Below, one piece after another: positions 36,931 through 46,117 of a stretch of 55,930 nt of DNA. The DNA comes from DMER64 sp041652255 (lineage in GTDB: Bacteria > Bacteroidota > Bacteroidia > Bacteroidales > UBA932). The stretch spans positions 1 through 55,930 of the forward strand of contig JBAZHT010000005.1 in assembly GCA_041652255.1 (NCBI GenBank), in the 5' to 3' direction. The notes below the pieces were generated by a model. That model made no database searches. It saw nothing but the letters and a program-made list of their open reading frames with translations, and was not told where the DNA came from. Position numbers and translations under genes: made by a program. Position 1 is the stretch's first letter. Each line of letters starts with the position of its first letter.

Positions 36931-39314
36931 ACCCAGGCTTGGCAATTAGCGAAAGAGTAGCATTTTTAAGAAAAACATCGTACCTGGCCGAACCGTCTTT
37001 GAGCATAGAAAGAGCCAGGATCCTGACGGATTTTTATAAAAATAATGAAGGAAAATATCCCGTTCCAATTTTGAGGGCTATGTCTTTCAGGGAATTATGC
37101 CAAAAACAATCCATCTATATTGGAGCACAGGAACTGATAGTGGGAGAAAGGGGACCCCGTCCCAAAGCAGTGCCTACCTTCCCGGAACTGACCTGTCACA
37201 GTGTCCGGGACCTACGGATACTCAATACCCGGGAACGGCAGCGTTATTCAGTAACAGAGGAAGACATACGCATTTATCATGATGAGATCATACCTTTCTG
37301 GGAAGGAAAGACACTGAGGGAGCAAATCTTTTCCGTTTTACCGGCTGACTGGAAACTGATGTATGAAAGCGGCCTTTTTACCGAATTTGCGGAACAGAGG
37401 GCTCCGGGGCACACTGCCCTTGACGGTAAGATCTACAAATACGGAATGAATGATTTCCGTCGCCGGATAGCAGGAGTATTATCAGGATTAAGTAACACAG
37501 AGGATGCGGATACAGGTCGGAAAAAAGAAACGCTGCAAGCCATGGATATTGCTTGTGAAGCTTTGGTGATCTTTGCGGAACGTCATGCTGAACTAGCTAT
37601 GGAAATTGCGGGGGACTGCAGGAAACATGGTGACAGCAAAAGGGCGGTTGAACTGGAAAGTATAGCTGCTATATGCCGGCGCGTACCGGCCAATGCTCCT
37701 TCCACATACCGGGAGGCATTGCAAATGTATTGGTTTGTACACCTGGGAACCATAATGGAACTTAACGGATGGGATGCCATGAATCCCGGTCACCTGGACC
37801 AGCACCTGGAACCTTTTTACCTGAAGGAAATAAAATCAGGAACACTTACGGAAGATGCAGCCCGGGAATGGATGGCCTGCCTGTTTATAAAAGTCAACAA
37901 CCATCCGGCTCCGCCAAAGGTAGGAGTTACAGCACGCGAAAGCGGCACTTATAATGATTTTACAAACATCAATATTGGCGGGGTGAGGCCCGATGGAACC
38001 GATGCCGTGAACCCCGTATCTTATATTATGCTTGAGACACTGGGAGAACTACACCTTCTTCAACCCGGCGCCTCGGCACATATTGCATCCTGTACTCCCG
38101 ATCGTTTTTTACTGGAAAGTTGCCGGATCATACGTAAAGGCTACGGGTATCCCTCGCTTTTCAATCCCGATGTTTATATCAAAGAATTGACCAGGCAGGG
38201 AAAAACCATTCGGGATGCCCGGGAAGGGGGTTGCAGCGGTTGTATAGAAGTAGGCGCTTTCGGTAAAGAAGCTTATTTATTGACGGGATATCTGAACGTA
38301 GCAAAGATCCTTGAGGTTACACTTAATAATGGAAAAGATCCCGTTACAGGAAAAACGATTTGTCTGAAAACAGGCGATCCCACTCGGTTTGATTCATTTG
38401 AAACCTTTTACGAGGCTTTTATAAAGCAGCTTAATTACGTTATAGATACCAAGATCAGGGTGAATGCACAGATTGAGCGCCTGACAGCCCAAATGACACC
38501 GGCCCCTTTCCTTTCTGTGTTGATAGATGATTGCATAGAAAACGGGAAAGACTATTATGACGGGGGCCCCAGGTACAATACGTCGTATATTCAATGCACC
38601 GGTCTTGGAACGGTAACGGATAGTCTGTCTGCCATCAAAAAGCATGTTTATGAAGACCGGAAGTGGTCAATGAAGGAATTGTTGCAGGCGTTATCTGAGA
38701 ACTTCAGGGATAATGAACCCATGCGGCAGTATTTGATCAACAAAACCCCGTTTTTCGGCAATGATGATGATTCTGCTGACGGTCTGGCTGTGAGACTCTA
38801 TGAAGATATGTTCCTTGCCATAGACGGGAAACCCAATATTCGCGGCGGCGTTTTTCATATGGATCTGCTTTCTACTACCTGTCATGTGTATTTTGGGTCG
38901 GTTACCGGAGCTTTGCCAAACGGGCGAATGGCCGGACGATCACTTTCAGATGGGACTTCTCCTTCACACGGAGCCGACACAAACGGACCTACGGCCGTTA
39001 TTCGCTCCCTTTCCCGTTTGGACCAGGAAAAATCAGGAGGGACCCTGCTCAACCAGCGTTTTTCACCTTCAATGATGAAATCGGACAGGGACCTGGAAAA
39101 ACTGGCATTCCTGATCCGTTGTTATTTTGAATCGGGAGGACACCATATACAATTTAATGTAGTGGATACCCAAACACTCCGTAAAGCTCAAAAAGAACCT
39201 GAATCATACCGGGATCTGATGGTACGCGTCGCTGGGTACAGTGACTATTTCAACCACCTGGCACCGGCTTTACAGGAAGATATCATTTGCAGGACCATGA
39301 ACCGGGAAATTTGA
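36927..39314 (+). CDS. hypD: Glycyl radical enzyme, hydroxyproline-dehydratase (HypD) type
   Basis: An oxygen-sensitive radical enzyme of the pyruvate formate-lyase superfamily. The catalytic Cys439 lies in GGCSGCIEVG, followed by Glu441, and the glycyl radical site is Gly770 in RVAGYSDYF. RAPGHT (His162), NGWDAMNPG (Asp283) and TGYLN (Tyr455) also match my memory of the trans-4-hydroxy-L-proline dehydratase HypD of Clostridioides difficile, with nearly the same spacing (Cys434, Gly765 there). HypD removes water from hydroxyproline to give pyrroline-5-carboxylate. The 795-residue length fits. Its activase follows after four bases. Pyrroline-5-carboxylate reductase, the usual partner, is not in the window. 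The gene starts inside the corA stop codon. The enzyme class is certain, the exact substrate likely. Confidence 0.8.
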   Translation: MNPGLAISERVAFLRKTSYLAEPSLSIERARILTDFYKNNEGKYPVPILRAMSFRELCQKQSIYIGAQELIVGERGPRPKAVPTFPELTCHSVRDLRILNTRERQRYSVTEEDIRIYHDEIIPFWEGKTLREQIFSVLPADWKLMYESGLFTEFAEQRAPGHTALDGKIYKYGMNDFRRRIAGVLSGLSNTEDADTGRKKETLQAMDIACEALVIFAERHAELAMEIAGDCRKHGDSKRAVELESIAAICRRVPANAPSTYREALQMYWFVHLGTIMELNGWDAMNPGHLDQHLEPFYLKEIKSGTLTEDAAREWMACLFIKVNNHPAPPKVGVTARESGTYNDFTNINIGGVRPDGTDAVNPVSYIMLETLGELHLLQPGASAHIASCTPDRFLLESCRIIRKGYGYPSLFNPDVYIKELTRQGKTIRDAREGGCSGCIEVGAFGKEAYLLTGYLNVAKILEVTLNNGKDPVTGKTICLKTGDPTRFDSFETFYEAFIKQLNYVIDTKIRVNAQIERLTAQMTPAPFLSVLIDDCIENGKDYYDGGPRYNTSYIQCTGLGTVTDSLSAIKKHVYEDRKWSMKELLQALSENFRDNEPMRQYLINKTPFFGNDDDSADGLAVRLYEDMFLAIDGKPNIRGGVFHMDLLSTTCHVYFGSVTGALPNGRMAGRSLSDGTSPSHGADTNGPTAVIRSLSRLDQEKSGGTLLNQRFSPSMMKSDRDLEKLAFLIRCYFESGGHHIQFNVVDTQTLRKAQKEPESYRDLMVRVAGYSDYFNHLAPALQEDIICRTMNREI

Positions 39315-39318
39315 GACC

Positions 39319-40170
39319 ATGTCTGTTCAAGGATGTATTTTTGATATTAAACGGTATGCCATTCATGACGGCCCGGGCATTCGTATGAGCCTGTTCTTTA
39401 AAGGATGTCCTTTGTCCTGCCAGTGGTGTCACAATCCTGAGGGGATAGATCCCTTGCCGCAGCTTATCTTCAATAAGTCCCGTTGTTTGGGATGCAATGC
39501 TTGTGAGGATCATACCCTTGCTGATAATTGTCCGTCGGGAGCATTGGAATTATGTGGAAACTATATGGAATCCGGACAGGTTATGGAGCTCATTCTCAAG
39601 GAGAAAATGTTTTTTGACCGTTCCCGGGGCGGAGTTACTTTTACAGGGGGTGAACCGCTTGCCCAGCCCGTTTTTTTATTGAACCTTCTTAAAACGTGCA
39701 AGGGAAAAGGAATCCATACAGCCGTAGATACGTCCCTTTATGCTTCCCCTCAGGTGGTCAGGGAAATGATCCCCTACACCGGCCTGTTCCTGGCAGATTT
39801 GAAAATAATGGATCCTTTGCTTCATAAAAAATTTACGGGAGCAGACAATGCCCTGATACATGAAAATCTGCGCCATGTGGCCTGTTCCGGAGTCCCGTTT
39901 ATTATCAGGATCCCTTTTATACACGGAATTAATGACAACGGATCGTGTATTGATGAAATGATCCGTTTCATTCTTGAATTACGCGATCCCGGCAACTTGA
40001 AAGGGATTCATCTGCTTCCTTATCACAATTTTGGGACAGATAAGAAAAAACGAATTATCAGCGGAAAAGTGCCGTTTCAAAAATCTTTCTCAACTCCTCA
40101 TAAAGAGAGTATAGATTCTTTGTTTTTGAAATTTCAATCGCTTGGAATAGAGACTGTGATAGGGGGTTGA
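39319..40170 (+). CDS. Glycyl radical enzyme activating protein (radical SAM)
   Basis: Installs the glycyl radical on the preceding enzyme. The 283-residue protein starts with GCIFDIKRYAIHDGPGIRMSLFF, then the SAM-cluster motif C-x3-C-x2-C in GCPLSCQWCHNPEG, and FTGGEPLAQP for SAM binding. Between cluster and barrel it has only one short Cys-rich insertion, CLGCNACEDHTLADNCPSG (C-x2-C-x2-C-x8-C), where most activases of this class have a full two-cluster ferredoxin domain. The spacing to the last Cys is also atypical, so one auxiliary cluster at most is expected. It starts four bases after the hypD-like gene, and they form one unit. The convergent peptidase gene ends five bases away. Confidence 0.9.
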   Translation: MSVQGCIFDIKRYAIHDGPGIRMSLFFKGCPLSCQWCHNPEGIDPLPQLIFNKSRCLGCNACEDHTLADNCPSGALELCGNYMESGQVMELILKEKMFFDRSRGGVTFTGGEPLAQPVFLLNLLKTCKGKGIHTAVDTSLYASPQVVREMIPYTGLFLADLKIMDPLLHKKFTGADNALIHENLRHVACSGVPFIIRIPFIHGINDNGSCIDEMIRFILELRDPGNLKGIHLLPYHNFGTDKKKRIISGKVPFQKSFSTPHKESIDSLFLKFQSLGIETVIGG

Positions 40171-40174
40171 TCCG

Positions 40175-41962
40175 TTACATTACAACGGGAGCGGTTTTCT
40201 TTTCCAGCCAAACCGATTCATCATAAGTCAGGAAGGGAGCCAGTTTTGTATAAACAGACCTGTTGTAGGCGTTAAGCCATTCCACTTCTGATGGTTCCAT
40301 AAGTGAAATTAGGAGCGGGGAAGTGTCTATATGACATAAAGTTAGTGTCTCAAATCCCAGCCAGATCCCGAATTCGTTCTCTTCCAATAAGTTGCACAAT
40401 AAAACATTTTCATGACGAACACCGTGTGATCCTTCCCGGTAGATACCGGGTTCGTTGGACGTGATCATGCCCGGAAGGAGGTCCTGATCTCTCCAGGTCA
40501 TTCTGATATCCTGCGGACCTTCGTGAACACAAAGAAAATGCCCGGTTCCGTGCCCGGTCCCGTGTCCGTAATTTATGCGATGCCTCCACAAGGGATCCCT
40601 GACGAGCATATCCAGATGGGTCCCTTTGGTCCCTTTCAGAAAAACGGCCCGGCTCAAGGCTATCATTCCTTTTAAAGCCAATGTGTAATCTTGGCGTTCC
40701 GCCTGTGTTAAGGGGCCTAACGGGACGGTACGGGTAATGTCGGTTGTACCGTATAAATAATGTCCGCCGGAATCTATCAGATACAACCCTTTTTTCAAAA
40801 GACTAAGGGCAGTCTTTGGATTAGGAGCATAGTGCGGCAGGGAGGCGTTGGGTCCGTATGCCGAGATGTATTGGAAACTGTCTCCCATAGCTCCTTCGGC
40901 CAGTGTACGCATCCAGGAAAGTTTTTTTGCGGCATCTGTTTCTGTCAGAACAATGTCTTTTTCAAGTGATCTTTCCAGCCAGAAGAAAAAACGTTCCAGG
41001 GCAATTCCGTCATTAAGGTATGCTTTTCTGAATCCATTGGTTTCAACAGAATTCTTGATGGCTTTGTCAAGGATTACCGGAGACTGAACATCCTGAACAG
41101 TACAATTTGCGATTAAAGCTTGGAATGTGCTGTAATTCAAAGTGTTACCATCGGCCATGATTCTGGTCTGAGGCGGCAGGGATTGCAGAACAACTGGAAA
41201 GGAATCATACGGCATGACCGATATACCCTGTTCCCTGAGAATCTGAATCACATTCTCACTTACTTTCCCCGGAGTGATAAAAAACGTGGCGTTCTTTTCA
41301 TCTATCAGGGCATAAGAAACGGCTACCGGATTGAACGGAATATCATGGCCACGAAGGTTGAACAGCCAGGCTATCTGATCCAGACTGTTCAGAACGATAT
41401 GCGAACAGCCCTCTTCTTTGATTTGTTGGCGTAAGTGCTCCAGTTTTTCGCGGGCAGCTTTTCCGCTGTATTTTTCTTCAAGAATAAAAACAGGGTTCAA
41501 GGGCAATCCCGGCCTGTCATTCCATATGGCGTTTAGAAAAGAAGCCCGGCTATCTAAGGTAGCGTCCAGGCCTTTCAGTGCTTTTCTCAGGCGTTCTGCG
41601 TCCCTGTACGTCACACATTCTCCGTCAATACCCACTATGGCGCCGGTAGTAAGGTTTGTAGCCAGCCATTCAGGATAATCTACTGCTTTGGGTACGCGTA
41701 AAGGATGCAATTCAAATTCCGTTCCTTCCAGTTCCTTCCGGGATTGGATAAAGTATCGTGTATCTGTCCATAATCCGGCATGATCACGGGTGATCACCAC
41801 CGTTCCGTAAGAACCTGTAAAACCCGATATCCATTTTCGTTGTTGCCAGCGTTCCGGCAGGTATTCACTTCCGTGAGGATCTGTACCTGAAATTACAGCT
41901 GCGTCCCAACCGGCTTTCTGCATCAGCAATCTGAGTGCCTGGATTTTTTCTGAGATGTTCAT
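40175..41962 (-). CDS. Xaa-Pro aminopeptidase (M24B)
   Basis: Removes the first residue from peptides with proline (or hydroxyproline) in second place. The 595-residue protein has the three-domain layout of the long, eukaryote-like aminopeptidase P: two creatinase-like N-terminal domains and a pita-bread catalytic domain. The five metal ligands are seen as Asp in LIDSGGHY, Asp in GTTDITRT, His in the GHGTGHG segment, Glu in SNEPGIY and Glu in RHENVLL. No signal peptide is present, so it acts on imported peptides. It follows a POT-like transporter gene after three bases, a natural peptide-import and cleavage pair, and converges with the glycyl radical enzyme genes. Confidence 0.94.
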   Translation of the reverse strand: MNISEKIQALRLLMQKAGWDAAVISGTDPHGSEYLPERWQQRKWISGFTGSYGTVVITRDHAGLWTDTRYFIQSRKELEGTEFELHPLRVPKAVDYPEWLATNLTTGAIVGIDGECVTYRDAERLRKALKGLDATLDSRASFLNAIWNDRPGLPLNPVFILEEKYSGKAAREKLEHLRQQIKEEGCSHIVLNSLDQIAWLFNLRGHDIPFNPVAVSYALIDEKNATFFITPGKVSENVIQILREQGISVMPYDSFPVVLQSLPPQTRIMADGNTLNYSTFQALIANCTVQDVQSPVILDKAIKNSVETNGFRKAYLNDGIALERFFFWLERSLEKDIVLTETDAAKKLSWMRTLAEGAMGDSFQYISAYGPNASLPHYAPNPKTALSLLKKGLYLIDSGGHYLYGTTDITRTVPLGPLTQAERQDYTLALKGMIALSRAVFLKGTKGTHLDMLVRDPLWRHRINYGHGTGHGTGHFLCVHEGPQDIRMTWRDQDLLPGMITSNEPGIYREGSHGVRHENVLLCNLLEENEFGIWLGFETLTLCHIDTSPLLISLMEPSEVEWLNAYNRSVYTKLAPFLTYDESVWLEKKTAPVVM

Positions 41963-41965
41963 GAT

Positions 41966-43255
41966 CTAGTTTTGTTTTTTTATTACAACCCGGTTAAATA
42001 CCATGAGACCTGCCACACTGGTTAATCCTATACAGCTGAAAATTATCCATAATATATCCGGTCTGCCCAAATTATCAACAAAGTGATTGTACAAAGGAGC
42101 GCCTATGAATCCGCCCACAAAACTTCCAATGACACTGCAGAAAAAAGAATAACCCATATAAAGGCCCTTTTTGTCTGCAGGAGCAATAAGGCCTACAAAA
42201 GAATTGAATTTGGGATGAGCTGTCATTTCTCCCAGTGTAAAAACAATACAGCCAATTATAAATACCCACGCATCTCCCGAAACCGCAAGTATGGCCATGC
42301 CCAGGGTTCCCAATCCGATACCGGTTATGATTGTAGGGAGTGCTTTAAAACGATTGACCAGCCTGGAAACAAATAATTGCAGCAGTATTATGACCCCGGC
42401 ATTGAGGACGGTAACGTGTTCCACATCAAATTTCCATCCGGCAGGTTTTCCTGTGACCCATTCCAATGCAGTATTTACGGCATGATTCACGGAAGTCATA
42501 TCCATCTGGTCGTGAACATACCACAAAACAGTGCCGTACATTTGAAAATACATGATCCAGAAACCGGAATACAACAATATCATTACAATAAACTCCCAGT
42601 CCCTGAATACCAGAACCATATCTTTGAAGACCCTGGTTACTGATTTTTTGGACCTTTGGTGCTCGGGTTCTTTGTAAAAGAAAATATTGATAAGCAGGAG
42701 CACAATCCCGGCAGCTGCAGCCATCCAGAAAACATATGTGTAAGACTGCTTTTTCAATACGGGAACCAGGATCAGAGGAAAAAGAAAAGCACCAAGATTA
42801 ATGGCCCAGTAAAATATGCCAAATCCAAGCGTTGAATTCTTTTCATTTGTTGCGTGAGCTATGGTCCCGGAAATGACAGGCTTAAACAAACCGGCACCTA
42901 TGGCCATGATTATGAGAGAAGCAAAGACCAGTCCGTAGGATTCAGTTATGCCTGTAAGAAAATAACCTGTTGCCAGAAACGTGAATGACACCATCAGCAG
43001 ATTCCTGAACCCGTATCTGTCTGCCAACGCTCCTGCAAATATCGGAAGGAAGTAGAGCAGGGGAGGAATCGTCCCCATTATGGCACCGGCAGCCTCCCTG
43101 GAAAAACCCAGTCCTCCTTCATCTCCCGTAAGAACCAGATAAACCGATAAAACGGAAAGGACCCCGTAATAGGCTCCCCGTTCAAAGAACTCCATAATTA
43201 CTGCCGTCCAATAATTTTTTGGGAAAGATCTTACCCCGGAATTGTTTTTATTCAT
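41966..43255 (-). CDS. MFS peptide transporter, POT family-like
   Basis: A twelve-helix major facilitator with the POT (proton-coupled oligopeptide transporter) signature at the start: MEFFERGAYYG, corresponding to the E-x-x-E-R-F/G...YYG motif of helix 1, and the LADRYGFRN loop and GAGLFKPVISGTIA of the first half. The 429-residue length is shorter than the about 500-residue canonical POT, lacking the two extra helices. Di- and tripeptides are the likely substrates. The Xaa-Pro aminopeptidase gene follows in the same direction after three bases. A short gap of 134 bases with the rpsA promoter separates it from rpsA. Confidence 0.82.
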   Translation of the reverse strand: MNKNNSGVRSFPKNYWTAVIMEFFERGAYYGVLSVLSVYLVLTGDEGGLGFSREAAGAIMGTIPPLLYFLPIFAGALADRYGFRNLLMVSFTFLATGYFLTGITESYGLVFASLIIMAIGAGLFKPVISGTIAHATNEKNSTLGFGIFYWAINLGAFLFPLILVPVLKKQSYTYVFWMAAAAGIVLLLINIFFYKEPEHQRSKKSVTRVFKDMVLVFRDWEFIVMILLYSGFWIMYFQMYGTVLWYVHDQMDMTSVNHAVNTALEWVTGKPAGWKFDVEHVTVLNAGVIILLQLFVSRLVNRFKALPTIITGIGLGTLGMAILAVSGDAWVFIIGCIVFTLGEMTAHPKFNSFVGLIAPADKKGLYMGYSFFCSVIGSFVGGFIGAPLYNHFVDNLGRPDILWIIFSCIGLTSVAGLMVFNRVVIKKQN

Positions 43256-43294
43256 AAAAATGGGTTAAAAAATGATCCTGTAAAGTTACATTCT

Positions 43295-43325
43295 TTTGAT
43301 AATTAAAAAATAACGTTTACTTTTG
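43295..43325 (+). promoter_or_regulatory. Consensus promoter of rpsA
   Basis: TTTG (43295-43298) and TACTTTTG (43318-43325) are separated by exactly 19 bases, a textbook Bacteroidota promoter. The 17 bases TACTTTTGCAGCCCCTT are identical to those of the tig promoter. The leader to the ATG is about 60 bases. Confidence 0.85.
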
Positions 43326-43389
43326 CAGCCCCTTGTAAAGGGATTATAAATAAAGTCTAACTTTCTAATTCTTACTGAAATTAAACAAA

Positions 43390-45321
43390 ATGGCAAAAGA
43401 AAAAGATTTGTCCCCTAAAAAGAGCCTGAAAGAAGATCAGGACCCGGATGAGATCGTTATCCGGAAAAACGAAGAGATTGAAGATTATTCAGAAGATCTT
43501 AACGCATCAGAAAACCAACCTAAAAACAGGATCAGCAATGCATCCGTTCCCTGTGATCAGTTTGACTGGGAAGCTTTTGAAAAAGAAACCGTATACGATA
43601 CACCAAAAAGCGTTATAGAAGATCAGTATCTTCAGACACTGAACAAGGTGATTGAAAATGAGATCGTAGAAGGTACCGTTGTTTCCCTTAACAAAAGAGA
43701 AGTCATCGTAAACATCGGGTTTAAAAGTGAAGGAGTAATATCCGTTAACGAATTCCGTTACAATCCTGAACTGGCTGTAGGCGACAAGGTGGACGTTTAT
43801 GTTGAAACTGCTGAGGATAAAAAGGGACAGTTGATATTATCACATAAAAAAGCCCGTTCCCTGCGTTCCTGGGATCGCATAAACGAGGCTTATGATAAAG
43901 ATGAAATCGTCAAAGGATACATCAAGTGCCGTACAAAAGGCGGTATGATAGTGGATGTATTCGGAATTGAAGCATTTTTACCGGGTTCGCAGATAGATGT
44001 GAAACCTATCCGTGACTACGATATATTTGTAGATAAGACCATGGAATTCAAGATCGTGAAAATCAATCACGAATACAGGAATGTGGTCGTATCACATAAA
44101 GCCCTGATAGAAGCCGAACTGGAAGCCCAGAAAGCGGATATCATAGGGAAACTGGAAAAAGGCCAGATACTTGAAGGAACTGTCAAGAACATAACTTCTT
44201 ACGGTGTATTTGTTGACCTGGGAGGTGTTGACGGACTGATCCATATAACTGACCTTTCCTGGGGCCGTATCAACCATCCTGAAGAAATTGTACAACTTGA
44301 TCAGAAGATCAATGTGGTTATCCTGGACTTTGACGATACAAAAAAACGTATTGCACTTGGTCTGAAGCAGCTGACACCTCATCCGTGGGATTCACTTGGA
44401 GACAACATTACCGTGGGAACGGTCGTGAAAGGACGCGTAGTGGTTATAGCCGATTACGGAGCCTTTGTTGAGATCCAGCCGGGTGTGGAAGGTTTGATCC
44501 ACGTAACGGAAATTTCATGGTCTTCACATTTGCGCAGTGCCCAGGATTTTCTGAAAGTAGGACAGGAAGTGGATGCTGTGGTTCTGACCATAGACAAGGA
44601 AGAAAGAAAGATGTCACTGGGTATCAAGCAGCTCAAACCCGATCCCTGGGCCACTATCAATGAAAAGTATCCAGTAGAGTCAAAGCATAAAGCCGTTGTA
44701 CGGAACTTTACCAATTTCGGCATTTTCGTGGAATTGGAAGAGGGCGTGGAAGGTCTGGTCCATATCAGTGATCTGTCCTGGTCCAAAAAAGTGAAACATC
44801 CTTCGGAATTTACTTCAATTGGAGAGAACCTGGAAGTAGTTGTCCTGGAAGTAGATCAGGAAAACAGACGGCTTCGTCTGGGGCACAAACAACTGGAAGA
44901 AAATCCCTGGGAAGTGTTCGAAACGGTATTTACTCCCGGATCCGTTCATGAAGGTACCATTACCAATTTTGTGGATAAAGGAGCGACGGTTACATTACCT
45001 TACGGAATTGAATGCTTTGTTAGTCAGAAGAACCTTGCCAAAGAAGACGGTACAGCCGTTACCCTGGAAGAGAAACTGCCTTTTAAGGTTCTGGAATTCA
45101 ATAAGAACAGTAAACGTATTACGATATCTCATACACGTACCTGGGAGCAGGATGTGAAAAAAGAACCCGTTGCCAGGGAAAATTCCGGTAACGAACCTGA
45201 AAGCACCCAGAAAGCTGTCAAGAAATTGAAAGCCAACTTGGAAAAAACGACATTGGGAGATATTTCCGATTTGGCTGCCCTGAAATCGGAAATGGAACAA
45301 AATGCCGCTAACGCTGACTAG
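43390..45321 (+). CDS. rpsA: 30S ribosomal protein S1
   Basis: Helps the ribosome bind and unfold mRNA leaders. The 643-residue protein has an acidic N-terminal extension of about 85 residues, then six S1 domains: IVEGTVVSLNKREV, IVKGYIKCRTKGG, ILEGTVKNITSYGVFVDLGG, VVKGRVVVIADYGAFVEI, a fifth with VVRNFTNFGIFVEL, and a sixth with VHEGTITNFVDKGA. The acidic tail ends in an alanine- and lysine-rich region. The long N-terminal extension before domain 1 is a Bacteroidota feature. rnz starts 20 bases before its stop codon. The strong promoter at 43295-43325 fits its high expected level. Confidence 0.95.
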   Translation: MAKEKDLSPKKSLKEDQDPDEIVIRKNEEIEDYSEDLNASENQPKNRISNASVPCDQFDWEAFEKETVYDTPKSVIEDQYLQTLNKVIENEIVEGTVVSLNKREVIVNIGFKSEGVISVNEFRYNPELAVGDKVDVYVETAEDKKGQLILSHKKARSLRSWDRINEAYDKDEIVKGYIKCRTKGGMIVDVFGIEAFLPGSQIDVKPIRDYDIFVDKTMEFKIVKINHEYRNVVVSHKALIEAELEAQKADIIGKLEKGQILEGTVKNITSYGVFVDLGGVDGLIHITDLSWGRINHPEEIVQLDQKINVVILDFDDTKKRIALGLKQLTPHPWDSLGDNITVGTVVKGRVVVIADYGAFVEIQPGVEGLIHVTEISWSSHLRSAQDFLKVGQEVDAVVLTIDKEERKMSLGIKQLKPDPWATINEKYPVESKHKAVVRNFTNFGIFVELEEGVEGLVHISDLSWSKKVKHPSEFTSIGENLEVVVLEVDQENRRLRLGHKQLEENPWEVFETVFTPGSVHEGTITNFVDKGATVTLPYGIECFVSQKNLAKEDGTAVTLEEKLPFKVLEFNKNSKRITISHTRTWEQDVKKEPVARENSGNEPESTQKAVKKLKANLEKTTLGDISDLAALKSEMEQNAANAD

Positions 45322-46117
45322 TCTTGGATGTGCTTCGGCACTTCCTACAAGAGATACCTATTTTACCGCTCACGTATTGAACATACGTGGGCGGTTATTT
45401 TTGCTGGATTGCGGTGAAGGAACCCAGTTAAGACTGCGGCAGCTGGGTATATCCACGGGATCGATAGATCATATTTTCATTACCCATTTGCACGGGGACC
45501 ATGTGTTCGGTTTGTTGGGAATGCTTTCCACCATGCATTTACTCAACAGAAAACTGCCCTTGTATATTCATGCTCCCGGGGGATTGGAAAAGATGATCGC
45601 TTTTTATTTTGATTTCCTGGGAGAACGAGAACCTTCCTTCGATATCGTTCATGAAAAAGTACAGACTGAAGGACTTTCACCAATACTGGAGACAGATACG
45701 GCGGATGTGTCTGCATTCCCTTTAAATCACAGTATCCCTGCATACGGTTATTTGTTCCGCGAAAAACCTGTCCGCAAAAGTTATCCCAGGTCTGTTGCCT
45801 ACTGTACCGATACGGCTCCCCGGCCTGAAATTCCTTCATGGATAAAAGGAGTAGACCTGTTGTTCCACGAAGCTACTTTTCTGGAACAGGACTTTGTTGC
45901 GGCAGAAAAATACCTTCACAGTACCGCCCGTCAGGCAGCCCGGACAGCACTTGATGCAGGAGCAGGCCAATTGCTCCTGGGACATTTTTCGTCCAGGTAT
46001 AAAAAAACCCCGGCCTTTTTGGCCGAGGCAAGGGAAATATTCCCCAACACTGAACTGAGTACGGAAGGCCGTACATTCACTGTCCCGCGCAAGTTTATCC
46101 AAGCAGAGGCTGAATAA
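45302..46117 (+). CDS. rnz: Ribonuclease Z (tRNA 3' processing)
   Basis: A zinc-dependent endonuclease that trims the 3' end of tRNA precursors. The 271-residue beta-lactamase-fold protein has LLDCGEGTQLRLRQLG, the metal motif THLHGDHVFGL, LNHSIPAYGY, FHEATF and the later HSTARQAA and LGHFSSRY motifs. It is about 30 residues shorter than many bacterial homologues. The start at 45302 lies 20 bases before the rpsA stop in another frame, so it is translated from the rpsA message. The end overlaps the convergent YeiH-like gene by 23 bases. Confidence 0.93.
   Translation: MPLTLTSLGCASALPTRDTYFTAHVLNIRGRLFLLDCGEGTQLRLRQLGISTGSIDHIFITHLHGDHVFGLLGMLSTMHLLNRKLPLYIHAPGGLEKMIAFYFDFLGEREPSFDIVHEKVQTEGLSPILETDTADVSAFPLNHSIPAYGYLFREKPVRKSYPRSVAYCTDTAPRPEIPSWIKGVDLLFHEATFLEQDFVAAEKYLHSTARQAARTALDAGAGQLLLGHFSSRYKKTPAFLAEAREIFPNTELSTEGRTFTVPRKFIQAEAE

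Noticed and set aside
45994..46034. GGCC-TTTTT-GGCC hairpin inside rnz
   Set aside because: It lies in the coding region 80 bases before the stop, encodes conserved-looking residues, and lacks a following T-run.
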